Assembly (NCBI GenBank): GCA_031390045.1
Contig: JANMTB010000074.1
Span: 1-26,253 of the forward strand
Direction of reading: 5' to 3'
From: Aalborgiella sp031390045
Lineage (GTDB): Bacteria > Pseudomonadota > Gammaproteobacteria > Burkholderiales > Burkholderiaceae_C
DNA length: 26,253 nucleotides
Below are positions 16,450 to 23,737 of the stretch, one piece after another. Below the pieces are notes generated by a model, which saw only the letters and a program-made list of their open reading frames with translations, was not told where the DNA came from and did no database searches. The position numbers and the translations under genes were made by a program. The stretch's first letter is position 1, and the number at the start of each line of letters is the position of its first letter.

Positions 16450-18638
16450 CAAGACTCCCTTGAAATTTGTCGTACGTTCGGTTGTACACCAATCAATTTT
16501 TCTGTCAAATGACCGAACTCATTGTCACCATCCATGGTTTTGCGGTTGGTGGACAAGGCCATACTGGCTTTCGTTTGCTGACCATCTGGCGTTAACCACA
16601 CCCAAACGCGGCGCTCACGAATATAAAGCATCGCAAACACACCCAAAATAAGGAAAAAACAACCTAAATAAACGATATTTTTACCCGGCGTGCGAGCGAC
16701 TTGAAAAACGCTGGCCTGCACTTGGGTAAAGTCTTTCAACATGAACGCCATGGGCGCAGGATAAATCGTGGCGTCACTGAGAGATAACACCGCTTGCATC
16801 ATATAAGCTTGCGCTCTCTCATCCAGCTCTAAAGGCTTCAAACCAGCTTCAGAACGCGTGATTTGCACCAACTCAAGCAATGTACCGTTCAAAATGCGAA
16901 TCAACACCTCGCTGGCTTTTTCACGCTCTGCCTCAGGTACGTTTTTTTCTATGAAATCGGCCACTGCTTGCAGACCAGCAATTGTCTGCTCAGTCACGAC
17001 GGGAGGCGCAACCGCCGAACCAACCAGGGCTTCTGAATTGGCTGTGCCTGCAAACAAACTCATGGCTTTAGAAGCTGATAGGGCCAATTGCTGCGCCATC
17101 TGCGGGCGATCTGGCCCAGCAGCTTTTTGGGAATATTTGGCAACGGCCATATCACGCTTGAACGGGTCTAACAAAGCAGCACGCAAACGTAAAAACTCAT
17201 CCATACCGCCTTTGTCATCGGCAGGGATGCGCAAGTATCGAAACCCATCCACAGGATTATCACGCATACCTAGCAAAAATACAGGTAAATCAGTGTCGGC
17301 ATCGCCCATCTTGACGGGCAGCATGTAATTGTGAAATTCTTTGGCTTGGCCGGATGCATCGCGTAATTTGTAGGTGATGCTTGGACCCACGTTGCGCAAT
17401 TCTTTGTTGATTTTGGTTTTATTGGCTGCGCCTAGCTTGGAGTCAATAGATGCGCGCAAATCGACTTTTCGTACGTCTACTGCAGAGCCGTTTTGTCCGG
17501 CACCCTCTTTGCCAAAATTCTCCACATTCAAAACGCGCAGTGCTGCAAATTCTAAAGTTAGCTTGTCGTTTTTGCCACTCAGCAATTGGGTTGAGTTACC
17601 AATGACACCCTCTACTTCAAAAGGTTTCGCATTATTTGAAAGCGGTACCGATTTGAGTTTGACTGTGGAGCCGCCGTCATCAAAACTCGATTGGTAAATC
17701 TCAACACCTTTGTAGTTGACAGGGTGATTGACTTCTACGCGGGCTGATTTTTTTTCGCCGGTTTCTTTGTCATGAATCACAATATCGCTGGCAAACAACT
17801 TGGGCATGCCTGTGGAATAATGCTCCACCACAAATTTTTTGAGCTCAATCGAAAAAGGTAAATCTTGAATCAGTACACCACTGCCTTGGTTCAGAATAGC
17901 GGTACTTGATCGGGCACCCTCGGCAACCAAAATATTTGCGCGAAATGTGGGGTTGCTGGTGCTCAGGCGGTGCTCCGGCTTCACGTCTGAAATCAAACCA
18001 CCACCGCTGTACGCTGATTTGCCGCTCCACAGCATTTGCGCTTTCACGATCAAATCACCATCCAAGAGTCCGCCAATACAAACCAGCACAATAGCGCTGT
18101 GCGCTGCGATATAGCCGAGCTTATTCACACGGCCAGCTCTGGCTGCCACCATCCAACCATTGTTGCGTTCTTGAAGTTTCACCTTCCAACCGCCGCTAGC
18201 CAGCATCTGGCTTATGCGCTGCGCTGCTTCGTTCGGAGTCTCGCTTAATGTCGACTGTGCCGTATGGCCAAAGGCCTTGAGACTTTGTTCGCGGATACCT
18301 TCTTTGTAAACCTTCCAATCGGCCATGATTTTGGGAATATTGCGTGATACGCACAAACTGGTGCTGATGACCAAAAAAGCCAAAATCAGCATGAACCACC
18401 ATGCGCTGTATACCGAAGTCAAACTAGCAGAGCCGAATACTTGTGCCCAAAACGGTCCGAATTGGTTGATGTAATTGTTGATTGGCTCGTTTTGCTTCAG
18501 AACAGTACCAATGATGGAAGCGATACAAATCACGGTCAACAGTGAAATTGAAAACCGCATGGAAGACAGCAACTCCACAGCCATGCGTAGCGCATGTGAG
18601 CCTTTTTTTAAGCGTAAGCCGTGTGTTGAAACTGTCAT
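16449..18638 (-). CDS. resB: cytochrome c biogenesis protein ResB/Ccs1
   Basis: 729-aa membrane protein of System II cytochrome c maturation, partner of CcsB. Transmembrane segments are visible at about 29-47 (SISLLTVICIASIIGTVLK), 75-97, 173-193 (containing AAHSAIVLVCIGG with a conserved His) and about 660-680 (IVYLGCFFLILGVFAML). The long segment between the third and last helices is the large periplasmic domain. The shared blocks SSMRFSISLLTV, GYIAAHSAIV and VNHPVNYKGVEIYQSSFDDGG are typical of the family. The length fits betaproteobacterial members. It overlaps ccsB by one base. The diheme cytochrome upstream is a likely client. Confidence 0.93.
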   Translation of the reverse strand: MTVSTHGLRLKKGSHALRMAVELLSSMRFSISLLTVICIASIIGTVLKQNEPINNYINQFGPFWAQVFGSASLTSVYSAWWFMLILAFLVISTSLCVSRNIPKIMADWKVYKEGIREQSLKAFGHTAQSTLSETPNEAAQRISQMLASGGWKVKLQERNNGWMVAARAGRVNKLGYIAAHSAIVLVCIGGLLDGDLIVKAQMLWSGKSAYSGGGLISDVKPEHRLSTSNPTFRANILVAEGARSSTAILNQGSGVLIQDLPFSIELKKFVVEHYSTGMPKLFASDIVIHDKETGEKKSARVEVNHPVNYKGVEIYQSSFDDGGSTVKLKSVPLSNNAKPFEVEGVIGNSTQLLSGKNDKLTLEFAALRVLNVENFGKEGAGQNGSAVDVRKVDLRASIDSKLGAANKTKINKELRNVGPSITYKLRDASGQAKEFHNYMLPVKMGDADTDLPVFLLGMRDNPVDGFRYLRIPADDKGGMDEFLRLRAALLDPFKRDMAVAKYSQKAAGPDRPQMAQQLALSASKAMSLFAGTANSEALVGSAVAPPVVTEQTIAGLQAVADFIEKNVPEAEREKASEVLIRILNGTLLELVQITRSEAGLKPLELDERAQAYMMQAVLSLSDATIYPAPMAFMLKDFTQVQASVFQVARTPGKNIVYLGCFFLILGVFAMLYIRERRVWVWLTPDGQQTKASMALSTNRKTMDGDNEFGHLTEKLIGVQPNVRQISRES

Positions 18639-18674
18639 TTAAGTATCGAAGTATTTTGAATTATTTAAATCAAT

Positions 18675-18706
18675 AAGGGCGAGCCACCTTGAGATAACCC
18701 GCCCTT
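18675..18706 (-). terminator. hairpin between the cytochrome gene and resB, possible terminator or attenuator
   Basis: AAGGGCG (18675-18681) and CGCCCTT (18700-18706) form a perfect 7-bp stem with an 18-nt loop in the 169-bp gap. On the minus strand it is followed by ATTGATTTAAAT, not a clean T-run. It lies about 100 bp after the cytochrome stop and 37 bp before resB. It may end the cytochrome transcript or attenuate read-through. The rest of the gap shows no reading frame. Confidence 0.4.
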
Positions 18707-18807
18707 TGAAAGGATAAAAAAGATATAGATTAGGTAAAAATCGCTACGATAAGTTCCGTAAATTGTTCTGTCGATTAGTGACGAAATTTATGATCTCGAC
18801 ATTTTAA

Positions 18808-19485
18808 TCAACGCAATCCTGCAATGTAGTCAGAGACGGCTTTGATTTCTCGGTCATTCAATTTGGCTGACACTTGCGTCATTTGCAAGTTATTTTTACG
18901 AACGCCATCTCTAAATGCTGTCAACTGAGCACCTGTGTACTCAGCATGTTGCCCACTCAAACGCGGATATTGCGCGGGTAAACCTGCTCCAGACGGGCTG
19001 TGGCAACTGGCACATGCAGGGATTTGACGGTCGCTGATGCCACCACGGTAAATTTTTTCACCCAAGGCGACCAATTCTTTGTCTTTTGCGAAACCAGGCT
19101 TGACGTTTTTGGAAGCAGCCCAGTAAGCAATATTTCGCATGTCATCGTCACTCAAGGTGCTAGCAAAACCTTTCATAACCGCATTGTTGCGCTTGCCAGA
19201 TTTAAATTCTTGCAATTGTTTGAGCAAATACTCAGGATGCTGTTGTGCCAATTTAGGATTGACTGGGGCACCGGAATTGCCATCTACGCCGTGGCAAGCC
19301 AGGCAAACTGCTTCGTATTTAGCTGCACCTAGAACGAGATCAGGTTTACTGACTTTGACTTCAACCTTTGCTTCTGCTTTTGCTGCAGGCTTTGCAGCAT
19401 CGGTGGCGGCATAAGAAAAAACTGAGCTTGCTGCCAATACAAAAACAGCAACAACAGAAAGGAACGATGGCATAGTGGGCTTCAT
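18808..19485 (-). CDS. diheme cytochrome c4-type protein
   Basis: 225-aa periplasmic c-type cytochrome with two heme sites, CLACH (61-65) and CASCH (158-162), in two homologous halves. This is the layout of cytochrome c4, an electron donor to terminal oxidases. The N-terminus is a signal peptide (about 5-26, cleavage near SYA-A), followed by an unusual Ala/Lys/Val-rich linker (KPAAKAEAKVEVKVSK) before the first heme domain. NNAVMKGFAS and NNLQMTQVS probably give the axial methionines. It sits upstream of resB-ccsB, the machinery needed to attach its hemes. Odd point: CCTCC, not a Shine-Dalgarno, precedes the ATG. Confidence 0.92.
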   Translation of the reverse strand: MKPTMPSFLSVVAVFVLAASSVFSYAATDAAKPAAKAEAKVEVKVSKPDLVLGAAKYEAVCLACHGVDGNSGAPVNPKLAQQHPEYLLKQLQEFKSGKRNNAVMKGFASTLSDDDMRNIAYWAASKNVKPGFAKDKELVALGEKIYRGGISDRQIPACASCHSPSGAGLPAQYPRLSGQHAEYTGAQLTAFRDGVRKNNLQMTQVSAKLNDREIKAVSDYIAGLR

Positions 19486-19554
19486 ATTCAGGAGGGTAAA
19501 TTAAGTTCTATCAACCCATGATTCTACAATAATAGAGCCCTATGATAGAGGTGT

Positions 19555-20259
19555 ATGTCAATCACCCCCACACTATCTGCAGAAACCGCTGCCGCTCACA
19601 AAATCGCCATGGGCTGGATGCACACGGCCAAATTTTTGACCACCGCACCTTCGCTAGACTTTTTACCAGCGCTAAATTTGCCAGAATTTGCCTTTGTGGG
19701 CCGTTCAAATGCGGGAAAATCGACCTGCATCAACACCTTGACGCAGCAGCACCGGCTGGCTTTTGCCTCAAAAAAACCGGGGCGCACCCAAAGCATCAAC
19801 CTCTTTTCATTGGGTAAACAGGGTGTAACAGACGCCATATTGGCCGATTTGCCGGGCTATGGCTACGCGGCTGTGCCCAAAACCGACAAGCTGCGCTGGC
19901 AGCGCGTGATGGCAAACTACCTCATCACCCGTGAAAACCTCAAAGCCATCGTGCTGATGTGCGATCCGCGCCACGGCATCACCGAGTTGGACGAGATTTT
20001 GCTGGAAGTGATTCGCCCACGCATCGAAGAAGGGCTGAAGTTTTTGGTCGTTTTGACCAAAGCCGACAAACTCAACAAAACCGAGGCTGCCAAAGCGCTG
20101 TCGATCATGAAAATTCAAGCTGGTGGCGGCGAAGTGCGATTGTTTTCAGCTTTGAAGAAAAAAGGCGTCGACGAAGTCGCGCATTTGCTATGGCAATGGG
20201 CGCATGAAGATCAAAATACGCAACATGATCCAGCATTACCAACAACCCCTTCCGCATGA
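19555..20259 (+). CDS. engB: ribosome-biogenesis GTPase EngB/YsxC (YihA)
   Basis: 234-aa TRAFAC-class GTPase needed for assembly of the 50S ribosomal subunit. G1 is GRSNAGKST (about 49-57), the switch region includes KPGRTQSINLF, G3 is DLPGYGYA, and G4 is TKADK; RWQRVMANYLITRENL is a family signature. The C-terminal tail (QNTQHDPALPTTPSA) is longer than the core and overlaps the next gene. Start at the ATG at 19555 with GAGGT close upstream. Divergent from the cytochrome gene with a 69-bp gap. In related genomes engB commonly lies beside this cytochrome and the resB-ccsB genes. Confidence 0.94.
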   Translation: MSITPTLSAETAAAHKIAMGWMHTAKFLTTAPSLDFLPALNLPEFAFVGRSNAGKSTCINTLTQQHRLAFASKKPGRTQSINLFSLGKQGVTDAILADLPGYGYAAVPKTDKLRWQRVMANYLITRENLKAIVLMCDPRHGITELDEILLEVIRPRIEEGLKFLVVLTKADKLNKTEAAKALSIMKIQAGGGEVRLFSALKKKGVDEVAHLLWQWAHEDQNTQHDPALPTTPSA

Positions 20260-21148
20260 AATCACACTGAGCTGCCGCGCCACCGGCACGCGTGGTCGAC
20301 CAGTTTTGATGTTTCTGCACGGTTTCCCAGAAGCCGCTTTTGTATATGACGAGCTGCTGGAACACTTTGCAAAAGAAGAAAATGGCGGTTACCGTTGTGT
20401 AGCCCCTAACTTGCGAGGTTTCGAAAAATCAAGCGCTCCATCCGAAGTGAGCGCTTACCGACCTAAATTTTTGATTCAAGATATTGCCGCTTTGATCGCC
20501 ATTGAAACTGCAAATTCTGGAAATCAATTGGAATGCCTAGTTGCCCACGATTGGGGCGGCGCAGTGGCTTGGAATTTGGTTAACCAGGTGCCGCATTTGA
20601 GTAAAAAACTCGCCATCATCAACTCGCCGCACCCTGGCACGTTTTTGCGCGAGCTGAAAAACAACCCGAAACAGCAGGCCGCCAGCGCGTATATGAATTT
20701 TTTGATTCGCCCAGACGCCGAGAAAATCTTGCTAGAAGACGATTGCCGCCGATTGTTTGAGTTTTTCACCAACATGGGCGCAAGATATGACCCTGACAAT
20801 GGCAAATTTGGCTGGTTGACCGAACCCGTCAAACAACAATACCGCGAGGTCTGGCAGAGCAGCTTAACCGGCGGCTGCAACCTCTACCGCGCCTCGCCCC
20901 TGCGCCCACCAACGGCCACAGACAAAGCCGCAGCGGCCATAGATTTACCTAAAAGCATGCTGACGATTGATATTCCTACGCTGGTTTTGTGGGCGATGGA
21001 CGATATAGCACTGCCGCCTGAGTTGATTGACGGTTTGGACGATTACATTCCGCAATTAACGCTGTACAAAATAAACAACGCAACGCATTGGATCCTTCAT
21101 GAGCAGCCGCAGCTGGTGGCTGGGTACATCAAAGAGTTTCTATCGTAG
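20225..21148 (+). CDS. alpha/beta hydrolase, epoxide hydrolase-like
   Basis: Cytoplasmic alpha/beta hydrolase, 307 aa from this ATG (314 aa from an alternative ATG at 20204). Motifs: oxyanion-type MFLHGFPEAAF, the nucleophile elbow VAHDWGGAVAW with Asp109 where serine hydrolases have Ser, the acid-bearing LVLWAMDDIALP, and the catalytic-His-like NATHWILHEQP. An Asp nucleophile in HDWGG is typical of soluble epoxide hydrolases and haloalkane dehalogenases. NSPHPGTFLRELKNNPKQQ is shared with the epoxide hydrolase-like group. I prefer 20225 because MIQHYQQPLPHEI resembles how I recall homologues beginning; neither site has a strong Shine-Dalgarno. It overlaps the engB 3' end by 35 bp in another frame. 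Substrate unknown. Confidence 0.85.
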   Translation: MIQHYQQPLPHEITLSCRATGTRGRPVLMFLHGFPEAAFVYDELLEHFAKEENGGYRCVAPNLRGFEKSSAPSEVSAYRPKFLIQDIAALIAIETANSGNQLECLVAHDWGGAVAWNLVNQVPHLSKKLAIINSPHPGTFLRELKNNPKQQAASAYMNFLIRPDAEKILLEDDCRRLFEFFTNMGARYDPDNGKFGWLTEPVKQQYREVWQSSLTGGCNLYRASPLRPPTATDKAAAAIDLPKSMLTIDIPTLVLWAMDDIALPPELIDGLDDYIPQLTLYKINNATHWILHEQPQLVAGYIKEFLS

Positions 21149-21157
21149 CATCAATTC

Positions 21158-21201
21158 GCTATATTTTTAATAGCATAATAGGTAATAAATACGCCGGCTA
21201 T
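21158..21201 (+). repeat. dispersed repeat, copy D
   Basis: GCTAT, 17 nt including ATAGC, then AGGTAATAAATACGCCGGCT and AT. The core has T where other copies have C (GGT for GGC), and the 3' flank TATACC changes correspondingly. The hairpin TAGGTAATAAATACG (21179-21193) with CGTATTTATACCTA (21204-21217) therefore pairs fully except for one bulge. It lies just after the hydrolase stop, in the gap between convergent genes. Confidence 0.9.
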
Positions 21202-21264
21202 ATCGTATTTATACCTAAAAATGATGTTTTAGTAATTTCTGCGTCAATCTGACTAATTTTCAAC

Positions 21265-21744
21265 CTAATTAGCCATATAGACAGCGCGAATAGCCTCGAT
21301 ACGCTGCCGGTTCACGCCAAAATCCTCGCGCCCTAAGCGACTGGCGCTGCGCACGTCGATCACACCTTTAGCGGGATTCACCCAAAACTCCAAATCGTCC
21401 ACAAACTTCAGCACTTTGGTTTGCGATTGGGCGTAGATGTAATCCGCTTTGGCATCCACAATTGTCACGCCGGACATACCTTTTAATACGGTTAATAATG
21501 CTTGCATAGACGCAGCAGCACTGTTATTTTTAAAGGGTAGCGGCTCAATGCTTGCATACTGCATTTGTGTATTGTCGGTATATAAATGCGCTTGGCTACT
21601 AACGCTGTTGCGGGTTTTTGACGGAGGTTTTAAGCGTTCATTGTTTACGCCAATATTATTAGGCTGCTTGCCTGAGAGCAATCCGAATTGTGCTGCCAGT
21701 AATAATACGACAACCAAAATAATGATTGTATAAATTATGAACAT
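21265..21744 (-). CDS. membrane-anchored DUF1499-like protein
   Basis: 159-aa protein with an N-terminal transmembrane helix (about 2-22, FIIYTIIILVVVLLLAAQFG) and a soluble domain. RNSVSSQA, ADYIYAQSQTKVLKFVDDLEFWV, GVIDVRSASRLGREDFGVN and RQRIEAIRA match the DUF1499 pattern, a family of unknown function. I start at the ATG at 21744: AAGGAG lies 7 nt upstream, whereas a longer frame to 21786 would place that Shine-Dalgarno inside the gene. The gene is AT-rich and sits between repeat copies D and E in the same orientation. It converges on the hydrolase and runs with the lpxL-type genes. Moderate family confidence; real gene very likely. Confidence 0.8.
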   Translation of the reverse strand: MFIIYTIIILVVVLLLAAQFGLLSGKQPNNIGVNNERLKPPSKTRNSVSSQAHLYTDNTQMQYASIEPLPFKNNSAAASMQALLTVLKGMSGVTIVDAKADYIYAQSQTKVLKFVDDLEFWVNPAKGVIDVRSASRLGREDFGVNRQRIEAIRAVYMAN

Positions 21745-21803
21745 AAACATTCTCCTTAAACTTTTAAAAATATACTTAAATGACATAAATATACATCCAT
21801 ATT

Positions 21804-21847
21804 GCTATAAATAAAATAGCTATTTAGGCAATAAATACGCCGGCTAC
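21804..21847 (+). repeat. dispersed repeat, copy E
   Basis: GCTAT, 17 nt including ATAGC, then AGGCAATAAATACGCCGGCT and AC, flanked 3' by AGCCATTTTTATC. The GCTAT/ATAGC arms form a small hairpin. It lies between the second lpxL-type gene and the DUF1499-like gene, both on the minus strand. Confidence 0.9.
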
Positions 21848-21901
21848 AGCCATTTTTATCTATTAAATTATCTTAGATAACTCTAAATAACCTAAAACAA
21901 G

Positions 21902-22789
21902 CTAATAAACTGATTGTTCACCCGGTGGACGATTTTTAAACCTTTTGTGCACCCAAAAATACTGCGCTGGCATGGTCGCAATATACGTTTCTAATTCATT
22001 GTTCATCCGTGCTGTATCTGCTTCCATATTATCGGAAGGGAAATTGTCCCATGCGGGTAATATATTAACTTCATAACCGTATTTTGTCATTTTATTTAAT
22101 ACCGGTACGAGCTTGGCTTTGCCGAGCCGCGTAAACCGATGTAGCGATGGCACAGTATAGGTCGGGATGCCATAAAACGGCACAACAATTGATTCTTCAG
22201 GGCCAAAGTCCATATCAGGCAAGATACCCAGCATCTCACCTGAGCGCAAGGCGGCAACAATCTCTTTCACCCCAGCGATGCGACCAAACAAGCGGACATT
22301 ACCGAAACGGGCGCGGCGCTGCAATATCCATGCGTCTATCGTTTTATTGGCTTGGTTGGTGTAAATGGTGATGAGTTTTCGCGGTATTTGCTGGGTAAAC
22401 GCGGTGTTGCCAGCATCCAGCCCCACAAAATGCGGCACAAAAAGTACCACGGGCTCGTTGTTTTGCAGCTGCTCCACCGCGCCCGAGATTTTCAAACGCC
22501 GCAAAGTCACCGCCGAACTGCCATGCCACAGCCAACCTCTGTCCAACAGCGCTTGCATAAAATAGATGAAGTTTTTACGCGCTAGCCGGCGTATTTGTTG
22601 CCTAGAGTGCTCTGGAAAACATAGCGTTAAATTGATCTCGGCAATACGTCGACGCGACCGAATCACATAAAACAGCAAACTTCCCAGCAACCAACCTAGC
22701 CCACGAACCCAACTCAAAGGCAAAATCGCCAATAGCCGCATGAAGCCAATCGCCAAGTAAGCGCCTAGTTTTGAGCCAAACTCGCTCAT
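21902..22789 (-). CDS. LpxL/LpxM-family lipid A late acyltransferase, second copy (carries a repeat copy)
   Basis: 295-aa inner-membrane acyltransferase that adds a secondary acyl chain to lipid A from acyl-ACP. A hydrophobic N-terminus (about 8-43) is followed by NLTLCFPE, the catalytic HX4D motif H120-FVGL-D125, the conserved GILPDMDFGPEESIVVPFYG, and the C-terminal QYFWVHKRFKNRP end typical of the family. The ATG overlaps the upstream paralogue's stop (ATGA), so the two are translationally coupled. Codons 55-70 coincide with repeat copy F, whose core encodes SRQQIRRLA; the alignment to the family runs through without a length change. Which of the lauroyl/myristoyl positions it acts on cannot be told. 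Confidence 0.9.
   Translation of the reverse strand: MSEFGSKLGAYLAIGFMRLLAILPLSWVRGLGWLLGSLLFYVIRSRRRIAEINLTLCFPEHSRQQIRRLARKNFIYFMQALLDRGWLWHGSSAVTLRRLKISGAVEQLQNNEPVVLFVPHFVGLDAGNTAFTQQIPRKLITIYTNQANKTIDAWILQRRARFGNVRLFGRIAGVKEIVAALRSGEMLGILPDMDFGPEESIVVPFYGIPTYTVPSLHRFTRLGKAKLVPVLNKMTKYGYEVNILPAWDNFPSDNMEADTARMNNELETYIATMPAQYFWVHKRFKNRPPGEQSVY
22583..22626 (-). repeat. dispersed repeat, copy F, inside an lpxL-type gene
   Basis: On the minus strand GCTAT is followed by exactly 17 nt, then AGGCAACAAATACGCCGGCT and AG. The core differs from copy A/E by a single base in its first 20, and from copy B by two. The 17-nt spacer is diverged and encodes the conserved CFPEHS, so its GCTAT may be partly chance, but the core match is too long to be accidental. 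It is read in frame. Confidence 0.75.
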
Positions 22790-23643
22790 GAGGCTTCTTT
22801 CCTAGGCTGCTTGTAGCGCCCATAGCCCCACAAAAACTGCGTCGGGCAGCTGCGAATCAGCGCTTCCATCTCGCCATTCATTTGCTGTACAGCGGTTTCT
22901 AGATTGTCGCTAAGTGCTTGTTTTAATGGGAAAATTTGCAAGTTATAACCCTGCCCCCACGGCAAGCGTTCACCGAAACCAACCAATACTGTTGCACCTG
23001 TTTGCGCAGACAGCCGCGCCGCCAAGGTCATGGTGTAAGCATCTTTGCCAAAAAATGGTGTCCACAACCCCATGCCGTCGGGCGGCACTTGGTCGGGCAG
23101 CAGGCCGACGGCTTCGCCTTTGCGCAGCGCTTTGATCATTTGCCGCACGCCAGACAAATTGGTCGGTACGGTGGCAAGGCCTGGGCGATTCCGCGAATTG
23201 GCGACCAATTCTGCCAACCACGCCTTGCGCGCGGGTCTAAACAGTACAGTGAATGCCCCAAATTTGGGTCCAAAATCTTGCCCCCACGCTTGGCCAATCA
23301 TCTCAAAGCTGCCCAAATGTGGCGTCAAAAAAATCACGCCTTTGCCCGTAGCGTAAGCGGCTTCAATGTGCTTTACGCCTTGCCATGTAAACGGTGCTTC
23401 GGCTTTGCCTTTTGATTTGCCAGTTGTGCTCATCCACAATTTAGGCAGTTCGGCGATCAATCTGCCACTGCTGGCGACTGCGCCCTTGACTTGTGCAAAT
23501 GTGTAACCCGCCAACCTGCTGTTGGCTAGAAGCCGCCCTCTGTACGTGGGCGATAGCGCGAAGACGACCCAGCCTAGCGTTGCACCGATGCCGTGCGCCA
23601 GCCAGAGTGGTAAAAAACTGAATAACTTGAAAAACAAGAACAT
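22786..23643 (-). CDS. LpxL/LpxM-family lipid A late acyltransferase, first copy
   Basis: 285-aa inner-membrane acyltransferase for lipid A secondary acylation. The N-terminal membrane segment MFLFFKLFSFLPLWLAHGIG precedes the catalytic HX4E motif H109-LGSF-E114, then GEAVGLLPDQVPPDGMGLWTPFFG, the conserved substrate-loop block, and QFLWGYGRYKQPR near the end. I start at the ATG at 23643; a TTG four codons upstream is open but less likely, and neither has a strong Shine-Dalgarno. It overlaps the second paralogue by 4 bp. Two different paralogues probably serve two acyl positions or two acyl donors. Confidence 0.9.
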   Translation of the reverse strand: MFLFFKLFSFLPLWLAHGIGATLGWVVFALSPTYRGRLLANSRLAGYTFAQVKGAVASSGRLIAELPKLWMSTTGKSKGKAEAPFTWQGVKHIEAAYATGKGVIFLTPHLGSFEMIGQAWGQDFGPKFGAFTVLFRPARKAWLAELVANSRNRPGLATVPTNLSGVRQMIKALRKGEAVGLLPDQVPPDGMGLWTPFFGKDAYTMTLAARLSAQTGATVLVGFGERLPWGQGYNLQIFPLKQALSDNLETAVQQMNGEMEALIRSCPTQFLWGYGRYKQPRKEAS

Positions 23644-23737
23644 ACCCAAACGCAACTCGCTTTAACGATTTTTAAATCAAAACCAATAAAGACAGAGTAT
23701 CGCCTAAGTTATTTTGTTTTTTAACTGAAAGTCAGAG

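Noticed and set aside
21868..21880. TTATC-TTA-GATAA as a terminator after the lpxL-type genes
   Set aside because: A short, AT-only stem without a T-run; too weak to call.
10350..22626. CRISPR array
   Set aside because: The repeats are dispersed over 12 kb, in both orientations, without regular spacers or cas genes.
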